Shown one piece after another: positions 25,214 through 33,723 of a stretch of 64,000 nt of DNA. The translations under genes and the position numbers were made by a program. Origin of the DNA: Amorphoplanes friuliensis DSM 7358 (lineage in GTDB: Bacteria; Actinomycetota; Actinomycetes; Mycobacteriales; Micromonosporaceae); the NCBI RefSeq assembly GCF_000494755.1, contig NC_022657.1:6114001-6178000 (forward strand), given 5' to 3'. Within the stretch, counting starts at the first letter, position 1. Each line of letters starts with the position of its first letter. The notes beneath the pieces were generated by a model that did no database searches, was not told the origin of the DNA, and saw nothing but the letters and a program-made list of their open reading frames with translations.

Positions 25214-26845
25214 ATGCTCTTCCACGTCCTCGGCCCACTCGAGGTGCACACGACAATCCCCTGCCGTCCCGGTGCGGGCAAGCCGGCCGCCGTGCTGGCG
25301 GCGTTGCTGCTGCGCCCGGACGCGTGGGTCGGCGTCGACCGTCTCGTCGAGGCCGTCTGGCCCGGCCGGGCGGCGCCGGCGTCCGCCGAGGCCAACCTGC
25401 GCACGTACGTGTGGCAGCTGCGCCGGATGCTGCCGGACCACCAGGACGGCCCCCGGATCGAGCGGACCGCTGACGCGTACCGGATCAGGGTCGGGCCCGG
25501 TGAGCTGGACGCGCAGCGGGCGGCCGAGCTCGGCGCGGCCGCGCGCTCGGCCCGTGGCACCGAGGCGCTCGGGCTGCTGCACGAGGCGCTGGGCCTGTGG
25601 CGTGGCCGGCCCTTCGAGGGTGTCGAGGTCGAGCCGGAGCCGGTGGCACAGCTCGAGCAGCTGCATCTCGACCTGCGTGAACACCTCGGCGAGGTGCAGC
25701 TCACCCTGGGCCGGGGCCCGGACGCGATCGCCACCCTGCGCTCGGTGGTCGCCGACGCCCCGCTGCGCGAGACCGCCTGGACCCTGCTGGTACGCGCACA
25801 GCACACGAGCGGCCTGCGCACCGAGGCACTGGTGGCGTACCGGGAGGCGGCCGAGGTGTTCCGGGCCGAGCTGGGGATCGAGCCGGGTCCGGCCCTCACC
25901 GCCGCGCACCGCCTGGCCCTGGGCAGCACGCGCCGTGAGCTGCCCCGCGACGTCCACCTGATCGGCCGCGACACCGAGCTGGCCCGGCTGGAGGAACCCG
26001 CCCCGGTGGTGATCGTCGACGGCATGCCCGGCGTGGGCAAAACCGCGCTGGTCGTGCACGCGGCCCATCGGCTCGTGCCCGGCTTCCCCGACGGGCAGCT
26101 CTTCGTCTCCCTGGGAGGCAGCGAACCCGTGGCGCAGCGGCTGCTGCGTGCCGTGGGCAGCACCGACGTGCCGTCCGACCCCGAGGAACAGGCCGCGCTG
26201 TGGCGTTCGGAGGTCGCCCGCCGCCGCCTGCTGATCGTGCTCGACGGCGCCCGCGACGCCGCCCAGGTGCGTCCGCTGCTGCCCGCGACGCCGGGCTCCC
26301 GCATGTTGATCACGACCGCGCACCGCGGCTGGCACCTGGACGGCGCGGTCCGCATCCGCCTGCAGCCGCTCGGCGAGGAGGACGCCACGGCACTCTTCGC
26401 CTCGGCCGCCGCGACGCGCACCCTGGACCGGCGGGTGCTGCACGGCTGCGGCGGGCTGCCGGCCGCGCTGCTCGATGCCGCCGCACGCCTGCTGACCCGT
26501 CCGTACTGGACACCACAACGGCTGGCCGACGAGCTGGCCGAGGACCCGTGCCAGGTCTTCTCCGGTGCCGTACGCCAATCGGTCGGCGCGGCGCTGGCCG
26601 GCCTCAGCGTCACCGAGCAGTCCGCGTGGCGGGCGCTCGGCTCGGCCCCCGCGGAGTTCGGCGCCGAACCGGGCACCCGCGCCGCGTACGAGTCGCTGGT
26701 CGACAAGGGACTGCTCGACTCCACCGGACCCGACCGCTACCGCAGCCACCCGGTGCTCCGGCACCTCGCGGCGTGCCGTCCCGCCCGGACGCCGCGCCAC
26801 CGCCTGCTCGCCCTGGCCACGCCCCCGATCGGAGGACCGCTGTGA
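25214..26845 (+). CDS. SARP/AfsR-type transcriptional regulator with NTPase domain
   Basis: This 543-residue regulator has an N-terminal OmpR-like winged helix (FHVLGPLEV, WVGVDRLVEAVWPG, YVWQLRRML). A bacterial transcriptional activation domain follows (LGLLHEALGLWRGRPFEGVE, DAIATLRSVVADAPLRETAWTLL). An NB-ARC-like ATPase has Walker A DGMPGVGKTALV near 270. It lacks the TPR tail of full AfsR. SARPs activate secondary-metabolite genes, but no biosynthetic cluster is in this window. The ATG at 25214 is used; an ATG at 25202 is also in frame. The stop overlaps the next gene (GTGA). Confidence 0.88.
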   Translation: MLFHVLGPLEVHTTIPCRPGAGKPAAVLAALLLRPDAWVGVDRLVEAVWPGRAAPASAEANLRTYVWQLRRMLPDHQDGPRIERTADAYRIRVGPGELDAQRAAELGAAARSARGTEALGLLHEALGLWRGRPFEGVEVEPEPVAQLEQLHLDLREHLGEVQLTLGRGPDAIATLRSVVADAPLRETAWTLLVRAQHTSGLRTEALVAYREAAEVFRAELGIEPGPALTAAHRLALGSTRRELPRDVHLIGRDTELARLEEPAPVVIVDGMPGVGKTALVVHAAHRLVPGFPDGQLFVSLGGSEPVAQRLLRAVGSTDVPSDPEEQAALWRSEVARRRLLIVLDGARDAAQVRPLLPATPGSRMLITTAHRGWHLDGAVRIRLQPLGEEDATALFASAAATRTLDRRVLHGCGGLPAALLDAAARLLTRPYWTPQRLADELAEDPCQVFSGAVRQSVGAALAGLSVTEQSAWRALGSAPAEFGAEPGTRAAYESLVDKGLLDSTGPDRYRSHPVLRHLAACRPARTPRHRLLALATPPIGGPL

Positions 26846-27465
26846 CGACCGTGACCCCGCCGCACCCCCTTCTGCTGTCGACGCCCGCCGCGATCGACGC
26901 CGCCCTGGCCAACGCCGGCCGGGAGGTGCTCGTCGCCCGTACCGGGCCGGGTGAGCCGCTGCGCCGCGCCGATCACGACAACCTGCGCCGCGGCGTGCGC
27001 TACCGCGTGCTGCTGCCCGAGAGCGTCCGCGCCCACCCCGCCGTGGTGCTGCGGCTCGGGCGCCTGGTCGCGGCCGGCGCCGAGATCCGCACGGTGGCGC
27101 AGGTCCCGGCCGACGTGACGGTCGTCGACGAGACGGTGGCGATGATGTCCCTCGACCGGTCCGCGGCCGACGTCGCGGTGGTGCACCTGCCCGCGGTGGT
27201 CGACACCGTGGTCGCCCTCTTCGCCCGGCAGTGGGAGGTCGCCGCCCCGCTGACCTCCACCGACGAGCTGTGCGCCCGCGAACGCGAGCTGCTGGCCCTG
27301 CTGTCGTCCGGGTACACCGACGAGTCCGCCGCGGCGCGGCTGGGCGTGTCGGTGCGGACCGTCCGGCGGATGATGTCCGTGATCATGGGACGGCTCGGTG
27401 CCCGCAGCCGCTTCCAGGCCGGACTCCGGGCGGCGGATCGAGGTTTGCTGATGCCGCTACGGTAG
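26842..27465 (+). CDS. LuxR-type HTH regulator
   Basis: This 207-residue protein starts at GTG 26842 with GGAGGA upstream and overlaps the SARP stop. The N-terminal ~130 residues resemble the TrmB/phospholipase-D-like module of actinobacterial LuxR regulators (RYRVLLPESVRAHPAVVLRLGRLVAAGAEIRTV). The C-terminal LuxR helix-turn-helix reads LCARERELLALLSSGYTDESAAARLGVSVRTVRRMM, written here in two overlapping pieces of the motif. It probably acts with the SARP upstream and the response regulator four bases downstream. Confidence 0.85.
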   Translation: MTTVTPPHPLLLSTPAAIDAALANAGREVLVARTGPGEPLRRADHDNLRRGVRYRVLLPESVRAHPAVVLRLGRLVAAGAEIRTVAQVPADVTVVDETVAMMSLDRSAADVAVVHLPAVVDTVVALFARQWEVAAPLTSTDELCARERELLALLSSGYTDESAAARLGVSVRTVRRMMSVIMGRLGARSRFQAGLRAADRGLLMPLR

Positions 27466-27469
27466 GCGG

Positions 27470-28123
27470 GTGCGCGTGTTGGTCACCGAGGACGACGGGA
27501 ACCTGCGGCTGGCTGTCGACACCGCTCTGCGCGGTGCCGGCTTTGCCGTGGACACTGCGGCGGATCTGCCCGCCGCCGACGAGGCATTGGCCGTCAACAC
27601 GTACGACTGCACCGTTTTTGATCGGCTCCTGCCCGGCGGTGACGCGCTGGAGTACGTGGCCGGACGCCGCCGGGCCGGATGGCACGTCCCGGTGCTGTTC
27701 CTGACCGGCCGCAGCGCCCCCGACGACCGCGTCCAGGGCCTGGCCTGGGGCGACGACTACCTCGGAAAGCCGTTTGCCGTGCCTGAACTCGTGGTCCGTG
27801 TCCGCAGCCTGTGCCGCCGCGGCGAGCCCCGCGCGGCGCCGGTGCTGCGGCACGCCGACCTGGCCCTGGACCCGGGCCGCTACGAGGTCCACCGGGCCGG
27901 CCGCCGCCTCACGCTGACCGCCAAGGAATTTGTGGTCCTGCACCGGCTCATCGCGGCGCAGGGCCGGGCGGTGCCCCGCGCCGAGCTGATCGCCGCCGCG
28001 TGGGACGAGCTCGTCCCGCCCTCGACCAACGTCCTGGACGTCCTGATCGCCCAGCTGCGCCGCAAGCTCGGCCGCCCGCCGATCCTGCAGACCGTCCGCG
28101 GCACGGGCTACCTGCTGAGCTGA
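27470..28123 (+). CDS. Orphan OmpR-family response regulator
   Basis: This 217-residue regulator has a receiver domain with TEDDGNL, phospho-acceptor in VFDRLLPGGD, Thr in FLTGRS and Lys in YLGKPFA, followed by a winged helix (LTAKEFVVLHRLI, LDVLIAQLRRKL, TVRGTGYLLS). The alpha4-beta5 loop is one residue shorter than in the paralog at 24493. No kinase gene is adjacent; the nearest is at 23249. It starts four bases after the LuxR gene and its end overlaps the convergent HxlR remnant by 16 bases. Confidence 0.9.
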   Translation: MRVLVTEDDGNLRLAVDTALRGAGFAVDTAADLPAADEALAVNTYDCTVFDRLLPGGDALEYVAGRRRAGWHVPVLFLTGRSAPDDRVQGLAWGDDYLGKPFAVPELVVRVRSLCRRGEPRAAPVLRHADLALDPGRYEVHRAGRRLTLTAKEFVVLHRLIAAQGRAVPRAELIAAAWDELVPPSTNVLDVLIAQLRRKLGRPPILQTVRGTGYLLS

Positions 28124-28503
28124 TCCACCGCCGCCCGGGCGTCGTAGGCCTGCCGCGCCGCGACGATCTCGCGCTGATGGTCCTCCGTCCAGGTGACCAG
28201 CGTCTGGATGGTCCGGTGCAGGGTCACGGCCAGAGGCGTGAGCTCGTATTCGACCTTGGGCGGGACCACCGCGTGCACGGTCCGCTCGACCAGCCCGTCG
28301 CGTTCGAGCTGCCGCAGCGTGACCGTCAGCATGCGCTGGCTGACGCCGTCGATCTCCCGCATCAGCTCGCTGAAGCGCAGCCGCCGGTGCTCGAGCAGCG
28401 CGATCACCAGCAGCGACCACTTGTCCGCGATGCGGTCGAGGATCTGCCGGACCTCGCAGTCCTCCCGCGTGTCCCACTGGAACGCGTCCTCGTAGCCCTC
28501 GTT
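28108..28503 (-). pseudogene. HxlR-family regulator lacking its start codon
   Basis: The frame reads a nearly complete HxlR winged helix: YEDAFQWDTREDCEVRQIL, then DRIADKWSLLVIALLEHR, SELMREIDGVSQRMLTVTL and RQLERDGLVERTVH. It runs upstream to about 28503, where similarity stops. Beyond it the frame continues about 21 codons to a stop with no ATG, GTG or TTG. The only in-frame start, GTG at 28407, would remove part of the DNA-binding domain. The 5' end is joined to a truncated transporter at 28500-28505. HxlR proteins are often divergent from an MFS gene that they control. Confidence 0.7.
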
Positions 28504-29165
28504 ACCTCCTCGCGGCGCTGGTCCTGCTCGCGGCGTTCGTGGCCGGGCAACGCCGGTCGTCCGCGCCGCTGATCAGGCTCGGCATCCTGCGCTCGGCGGC
28601 ACTGCTGCGGGCCAACGTGGGCGCGTTGCTGCTGGTCGGCTCGTTCACGGGCTTCCAGTTCGCCGTGGTGCTCCACCTGCAGGAGCAGCGCGGATGGTCC
28701 GAGGTGGAGACCGGTCTGGCGCTGGCGGTCATCGGCATCGACGCGGTGCTCGCACCCACCCTGACCCCCGTGCTGGTGCAGCGCTTCGGGACGCCGAAGG
28801 TCGTCCTCGGCGGAACGGTGCTGGCCGTGGCCGCCTACGCCAGTTTCCTGTCACTGGTCGCGGACCGGGCGTTCGCGGCGATGCTGCCGTCGTTCCTGCT
28901 GCTGGGGCTGGCGTTCGCGCTCGCGTACGGGCCGTTGACGATCGCCGCGACCGAGGGCGTCGCGGAGGAGGAGCAGGGACTGGCGAGCGGCATCCTGACG
29001 ATGTCCTTCCAGTTCGGTGCGGCGATCGGGCTGGCCGTGGTCACCGCCGTGCTGGTCGCGGCCGGTATTCGCGCCGCGCTGGTCGTCCCGGTGGTGGCAG
29101 CCGTGCTCGGGGTGGGCGTGGCCCTGCTCACCGTCGCACGATCATCGGTGCGAACACGGACCTGA
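28500..29165 (+). pseudogene. DHA2-type MFS transporter, N-terminal half missing
   Basis: The frame from about 28500 encodes only the C-terminal part of a drug:H+ antiporter. It has RYLLAALVLLAAFVAGQ, then GWSEVETGLALAVIGIDAVL, LLGLAFALAYGPLTIAATEG and EQGLASGILTMSFQFG, the last two being typical of the final helices. Roughly 220 residues remain compared with about 450-500 for the family. A GTG at 28539 could start a fragment but would lack the first six to seven helices and motif A. The 3' end overlaps the convergent gene by 38 bases. Confidence 0.75.
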
Positions 29166-30546
29166 CCTTGGCGGTGGTCGTCTTGACGTAGACCTGTGAC
29201 GGCGGGCCGAAGTCGGTCAGGTAGGTCGTGTACCGCAGGATCCGCGGGCAGCTCGTCCCGTTGATCTGCACCGTGCGGTTGGCCACCAGGCGGCCGGTGC
29301 GCAGCTCGTAGGCCTTGACCGGGATCGCGATCTTGTGGAACGACACGTAGGTGGGGAACCGGGGCATCTTCTTGTTCTCGTAGGGGCAGCTCTGCACGGA
29401 CTTGCCGAACTTCGTCTCCCCCGCGCAGACGATCAGCACCGCCTTGGTGACGTCGGGCGCCCGCCAGCCACCGGGCAGCTTGTCGGTGTACTCGTCGTTG
29501 CCGTAGAACAGCGCCCGGTTGGTTCCCTTGCGGTACGGCGGGGCCGCGCTGTACTTCGCCGGTTTCCCGCAGTATTCGGGATCGGACCCCTGCAGGCGCT
29601 CCCGGACGGTCTTCAGCTCCAGCTCGACGGTCGCCTTGCTGATGCCCTGCCGGGCCCGTCCCGCGAGCGCATCCCCGGGATAGGACTTGAGCAGCTGCTG
29701 GTAGTTCCCCCGCGCTGCCTGCCAGTCCCGGGCGGACATCTTCTTGTCACCGCAGCCGACCAGCGCCGCCGGAGCTGTCCGCGTGACGGCTGCGGTGGAC
29801 CGGTCCAGCGCGTTGTTGCTCGGCGGGCGTTCGGTCAGCCAGTCCGTGATCGTGAGGGTCAGGCACGGGTTGGGCGTGGGCAGTCCGGCGAGGAAACCGT
29901 CCAGCACGGTGTCGACCATCCGCTCGTGGCCGGGCAGCTCGGTCAGGACCGAGGTGAGCGTGTCGAACCCGGAGTCGAGATCGTTCGTGACACCGGTCAG
30001 CCCTTCGGCGAGTTTGTCACCGGCGAACCGCAGCCGCCGGCACGCCTCCACGGTCTTCTCACCGCGGAGGGTCGACGGCGCGTCGGCCACCCGCAGACCC
30101 AGCCAGACCCGGTCGAGCGCGGCCGTCGCCTCCCCGCAGTCCCCGCTGCGACGGGCGTCCGCAACGGTTTCCGAGATCCTGGAGGCTTCGAAGCGCAGCA
30201 GCCCGAACGCCACCAGCACCGGCACCGTCAGGGCGAGCGCGGTCACCCGCTGCCGGCCCGCGCCGTTGCCGCGGGCCGTCGCGATCAGCCGTCCCCACTG
30301 CTCCTCCGCGCCGCCACGCCGGGCCAGGAAGAACCCGTGCACGATCATCAGCGCCCACCACGACAGCACGACGATCTCGAGCCACCGCGTACGGCTGATC
30401 CCGGCGAGCAGGAGCAGGAGGATCAGCGTGACCATTCCCGTACAGATGGCGAGCCGGCGCCGGCGCAGCATGAAGTAGCCGACGCCGAGCAGTGAGGCGT
30501 TGCCGATCGCAACAGCGAGCGGATCACGGTACGCAGGAGGAGTCAT
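29128..30546 (-). CDS. Membrane protein with large C-terminal domain, unknown function
   Basis: This 472-residue protein has three to four N-terminal helices (MLRRRRLAICTGMVTLILLL, WLEIVVLSWWALMIVHGFFL, VTALALTVPVLVAFGLL). About 330 residues follow, presumably outside, with helical TPR-like stretches (ARDWQAARGNYQQLLKSYPG, DALAGRARQGISKATVELEL). A C-terminal beta domain with several Cys completes it (ALIVC-type strand, SCPYENKKMP, TSCPRILRYTTY). I recognise no named family. It stands alone between the transporter remnant and the YjbR gene. Confidence 0.7.
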   Translation of the reverse strand: MTPPAYRDPLAVAIGNASLLGVGYFMLRRRRLAICTGMVTLILLLLLAGISRTRWLEIVVLSWWALMIVHGFFLARRGGAEEQWGRLIATARGNGAGRQRVTALALTVPVLVAFGLLRFEASRISETVADARRSGDCGEATAALDRVWLGLRVADAPSTLRGEKTVEACRRLRFAGDKLAEGLTGVTNDLDSGFDTLTSVLTELPGHERMVDTVLDGFLAGLPTPNPCLTLTITDWLTERPPSNNALDRSTAAVTRTAPAALVGCGDKKMSARDWQAARGNYQQLLKSYPGDALAGRARQGISKATVELELKTVRERLQGSDPEYCGKPAKYSAAPPYRKGTNRALFYGNDEYTDKLPGGWRAPDVTKAVLIVCAGETKFGKSVQSCPYENKKMPRFPTYVSFHKIAIPVKAYELRTGRLVANRTVQINGTSCPRILRYTTYLTDFGPPSQVYVKTTTAKVRSVFAPMIVRR

Positions 30547-30627
30547 GCCGGTCCTTCCCCGGAGTGCCGGCGGATGCCGGCTCCCAGGGTCACCGCCCGC
30601 GCGGCCCCACGGTGACCCGTGGCCGGA

Positions 30628-30987
30628 TCAGGCCAACTCCTCCGGCGCCCGCATCCGCCACGCATCGGTGATCAGCTCGGCCAGGCGGCCGGGTGACACC
30701 GCGGCGAGACGCACCATGACCAGGGGCAGGCCGTCGTAACCGGCCGTGGTGAAGAACAGGTCGGGCTCACCGAGCAGCAGCGCCTGTTTCTCGGCCTCGT
30801 CACCGACGTAGAGCACCGCGATGTCCGTGCGGATCACCCGGGGCTTGCCCGGCACCCGCTCCGGATAGGACCAGACGAAGCCCTTGTTGCCGACCCGGAA
30901 GTCGAAGCCGTCACTGGCGATCTCCACCGTGCCGGCCAGCGCGAGCGCCAGCCGCCGCACGTCGTCGGCGTCGGACCCTGTCGGCAT
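30628..30987 (-). CDS. MmcQ/YjbR-family protein
   Basis: This 119-residue protein has the YjbR fold signature: DDVRRLALALAGTVE, a central strand with GFVWSYPERV, EKQALLLGEPDLFFTTAGYDG and LVMVRLAAVSPGRLAELITDAW. The family has a CyaY-like fold and is annotated as DNA-binding on structural grounds; the cellular role is not established. It lies 50 bases downstream of the glycoside hydrolase, separated from it by a strong hairpin. Confidence 0.88.
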   Translation of the reverse strand: MPTGSDADDVRRLALALAGTVEIASDGFDFRVGNKGFVWSYPERVPGKPRVIRTDIAVLYVGDEAEKQALLLGEPDLFFTTAGYDGLPLVMVRLAAVSPGRLAELITDAWRMRAPEELA

Positions 30988-31003
30988 GCGACGAGGTTAC
31001 GCG

Positions 31004-31033
31004 GGGGACGCCGGCCGCGCGGCCGGCGTCCCC
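31004..31033 (-). terminator. Strong hairpin after the glycoside hydrolase gene
   Basis: A 30-base perfect palindrome has two 13-base arms (GGGGACGCCGGCC and its complement) around a central GCGC. It lies seven bases after the minus-strand stop at 31040. It has no U-tract but is stable enough to act as an intrinsic actinobacterial terminator. Confidence 0.7.
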
Positions 31034-31039
31034 GGAAAG

Positions 31040-33064
31040 TCAGGCGGTCGTGCAGACCGTGCCGTTGAGGGTGAACACGCCGGGGAGGACGTTCGGGCCG
31101 CTGTAGGCGCCGACGAAGCCGACGTTGGTCGTCCCACCGGCGGCCAGGGTCGCGTCGCTGGTCACGCGTACCTTGGTGCCGGTCTGCGTCCAGGTGGCGC
31201 CCCAGCCGTTGCTCACCGTCTGCCACGTGGTGGGCCAGGTGAAGGCCAGGGTCCAGCCCGAGACCGGTCCTGCCGCGTTGTTGGTGACGTCGATCGAGCC
31301 GACAAAACCGTTGCCCCAGTCGCTGGTGTCCGCCAGGCGCACCGTGCAGCTCGCGTCGGCCGGGCTCCCGGTCGTGAAGGTCAGCGGTGGTGACGACGGT
31401 GACAGCGCGCCGGCGTTGGTGCGGGCCAGCACGTTGACCGTGTAGCGGCGTCCCGGTTCGAGGTTGCGTGCCGTGAACGACGTGCCGGTGGTCTCGCCGA
31501 GGAGTTCGCTGACCCCGTTGTGCTGCCGGTAGACCTCGTACTTGCCGGCTCCCGCGACCGCGGGCCAGGAGATCGTCGCGGTCCGGTCCGTGATCGTCCC
31601 GGCCACCGGTGCTCCCGGCGCCTGCGGAAGAGCCCCTCCGGTACGCCCGGAGCGCACCGTCACCAGAGTCAGCGAGTACGCCGGAACCGTCTGCTCCGTG
31701 GCCGTACCCGAGGCACCGGTCCGCACCCCGTCGGCGCCGTTGGTGAAGGTCGAGACGCTCGGAGCACCGCCCGCCGGGGTGAACCCGTGGTAGTCCAGGG
31801 CGACCGTGTGCGCGTTGTCCGGGTCCTTGTTGATCACCAGCACCGCCAGGTCACCGTTCGCCCGGCGCGATGCGTGCGCGGTGACCAGCGGATTGTCGCT
31901 GCCCGTCTGCACGAGCTGGTCGCCGGTCCGGGCGAAGTCCCCCATCAGGCTCAGCGCGTGGTACGGCGCGAACGGCGTGTTCATCGGCGGCTCGCACACG
32001 GAGTTGTCGGGCGTGCAACCACCGCTGGAGAGCAGCCCGAAGTCGCCGTAGTCGGTCTGCCCGGCGACCGTCGAGACGGTGCCGATGCCGTTGTGGACGT
32101 TCCACCAGTGCACGGTGAACACGCCGTTCTCCAGCAGAGCGCTGTAGACGTCCGCGAGGAACAGGGCGGCGGGCTGGGTGTTCGGGCCGACACCGACGTT
32201 CGTCTCGGTCAGGCTGATGCCGACGTCGCGACCTGCGTATTTGTCGAGCTGGTCGCGGAGGACCTGCACCGCGTCGACGATCTGCTCGGACTTGGTGAGC
32301 GCCTCGGCGGCGTTGCCACCGCCCGGGTACCAGTGCACGTCGACGAAGTCGATGGCGTCACCCGCCCGCGAGAGCACCTCCTGGTTCCACGTGCCCTGAT
32401 CACCTGCGGCGACGATCCCGTCGGGCCAGTTGCCGGGCATGGTCAGCACAGCACCGATCTTGATGTCAGGGTCAACAGCCTTCATGGCCTCCGCGTACGC
32501 GACCACGTGCGACGCGTACTCCTTGGGACTCTTGTCGGCGTGGTTGTCGGCCTCCCACGCCGAGCCGTAGTGCCCGTTGCCGTAGTTCTCGTTGCCGATG
32601 GTCCAGTACTCGACGCCGTAGTCCTTGGTCACGTTGGCGTACCGCACCCAGTCGGCGGCCTCCTGCGCCGTACCGGTGCCGTAGTTGGCGATGATCATCG
32701 GCTGCGCGCCGGTGCGCCGGGCGCCGGCCATGAAGGTGTCGAAGTCAGTTCCCGGAGCGACGTAACCGCCGGGCGCGGTGTGGTCCTTCCAGTGGTAGAT
32801 GTCGGCGTAGGACCCGCCCGGATAACGAACCATCTGCACGCCGGCGTCCTCGAGCAGCCCCGACACGGCGGTGGAGCCGAGTTCGGAGTCCCAGATGGCG
32901 TGGTTGACCCCGAGCGCGGTGTCGGGGACGGTGGCCAGCCCCGCCCGCACGTCGACGTCGATAGTGGTGTCCGGGGCGGCAGCGGCGTTCGCACCGGGTG
33001 GCGCGACGGCGGTGAGCGCAGCGAGCAGGACGGTGCCCGCTAGCGCACGACGCAGGATCTTCAC
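31040..33064 (-). CDS. Secreted glycoside hydrolase with FN3 and CBM2 modules
   Basis: This 674-residue exoenzyme starts at GTG 33064 with GGAGAATCCC in front, giving a Sec signal peptide that ends near PPGANA. The catalytic part looks like a clan-A alpha/beta barrel related to alpha-L-arabinofuranosidases (GH51-like). WTIGNENYGNG has the Asn-Glu acid/base pair and SLTETNVG the likely nucleophile Glu. An FN3 domain follows (APVAGTITDRTATISWPAV). A C-terminal CBM2 cellulose-binding module has the usual end Cys residues and surface Trp (SGWTLAFTWP). A perfect CebR/CelR-type operator lies 25 bases upstream, so control by cellulose-derived oligosaccharides is likely. The exact substrate is uncertain. 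Confidence 0.85.
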   Translation of the reverse strand: MKILRRALAGTVLLAALTAVAPPGANAAAAPDTTIDVDVRAGLATVPDTALGVNHAIWDSELGSTAVSGLLEDAGVQMVRYPGGSYADIYHWKDHTAPGGYVAPGTDFDTFMAGARRTGAQPMIIANYGTGTAQEAADWVRYANVTKDYGVEYWTIGNENYGNGHYGSAWEADNHADKSPKEYASHVVAYAEAMKAVDPDIKIGAVLTMPGNWPDGIVAAGDQGTWNQEVLSRAGDAIDFVDVHWYPGGGNAAEALTKSEQIVDAVQVLRDQLDKYAGRDVGISLTETNVGVGPNTQPAALFLADVYSALLENGVFTVHWWNVHNGIGTVSTVAGQTDYGDFGLLSSGGCTPDNSVCEPPMNTPFAPYHALSLMGDFARTGDQLVQTGSDNPLVTAHASRRANGDLAVLVINKDPDNAHTVALDYHGFTPAGGAPSVSTFTNGADGVRTGASGTATEQTVPAYSLTLVTVRSGRTGGALPQAPGAPVAGTITDRTATISWPAVAGAGKYEVYRQHNGVSELLGETTGTSFTARNLEPGRRYTVNVLARTNAGALSPSSPPLTFTTGSPADASCTVRLADTSDWGNGFVGSIDVTNNAAGPVSGWTLAFTWPTTWQTVSNGWGATWTQTGTKVRVTSDATLAAGGTTNVGFVGAYSGPNVLPGVFTLNGTVCTTA

Positions 33065-33088
33065 GGGATTCTCCGGGTGAGAGAAGCG

Positions 33089-33104
33089 ATGGGAGCGCTC
33101 CCAT
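33089..33104. promoter_or_regulatory. CebR/CelR-type LacI-family operator
   Basis: ATGGGAGCGCTCCCAT is a perfect 16-base palindrome. Its core TGGGAGCGCTCCCA (33090-33103) is the established binding site of CelR in Thermobifida and CebR in Streptomyces, which repress cellulase genes until cellobiose or cellooligosaccharides are present. It lies 25 bases before the start of a CBM2-bearing hydrolase. Confidence 0.88.
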
Positions 33105-33204
33105 AGTCGGCTCAGGAAGAGACAGCTGTCAATAAGCTCCGGCCCGCTCAACCTTTTGCGGTGCCGGGCCCGTCGGTTGGGTGACGGCTACCGGAGGGAC
33201 GAGC

Positions 33205-33723
33205 ATGCGGGGAGACTCCCGGACCGGCGACGAGCCCTACGTCGGGTACGTGACGGCACGGCTGCCGGCGTTGCAGCGTGCGGCGTTCCTGCTGTGCGGC
33301 GGCGACGCCCACCAGGCCGACGACGTCGTCCAGGCCACGATCACCCGGCTCTACCAGCACTGGAAACGCGTGTCACGCAGCGACAACGTCGACGCGTACG
33401 TGCACCGGATGCTGGTCCACGCGGTCATCGACTCCAAGCGGCACTCCTGGTCACGGGTGCAGCTGGTCGGTCGGCCGCCGGAGGCCACCGGGCACGACCC
33501 GCACGCCGGGGTCGACGAGCGGGGCAGCCTGGTCGCGGCCCTGCGCTCGCTGCCGCCCCGGCAGCGAGCGGTGCTGGTCATGCGGTTCCTGCTGGACCGG
33601 CCGATCGACGAGGTCGCCGAGGCGCTGGACTGCTCCGTCGGCACGGTCAAGAGCCAGAGCTCGCGCGGGCTGGACGCGCTGCGGTCGATGCTGGCGACGA
33701 TTGAGGAGCGCGGACATGGATGA
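33205..33723 (+). CDS. SigE-family RNA polymerase sigma factor
   Basis: This 172-residue extracytoplasmic-function sigma factor shows region 2 (VGYVTARLPALQRAAFLLCG ... DDVVQATITRLYQHWKRV) and region 4 (LPPRQRAVLVMRFLLDRPIDEVAEALDCSVGTVKSQ, split here as LPPRQRAVLVMRFL plus EVAEALDCSVGTVKSQ). It is typical of the actinobacterial SigE-like group. ATG 33205 is chosen for GGAGGG seven bases upstream; a GTG at 33181 is also in frame. The stop overlaps the next gene by eight bases, so the downstream membrane protein is probably its anti-sigma partner. Confidence 0.92.
   Translation: MRGDSRTGDEPYVGYVTARLPALQRAAFLLCGGDAHQADDVVQATITRLYQHWKRVSRSDNVDAYVHRMLVHAVIDSKRHSWSRVQLVGRPPEATGHDPHAGVDERGSLVAALRSLPPRQRAVLVMRFLLDRPIDEVAEALDCSVGTVKSQSSRGLDALRSMLATIEERGHG

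Noticed and set aside
28407-28412. GTG at 28407 as the true start of the HxlR protein
   Set aside because: It would remove DKWSLL and the first helix of the winged-helix domain, while the upstream frame clearly continues the family sequence.
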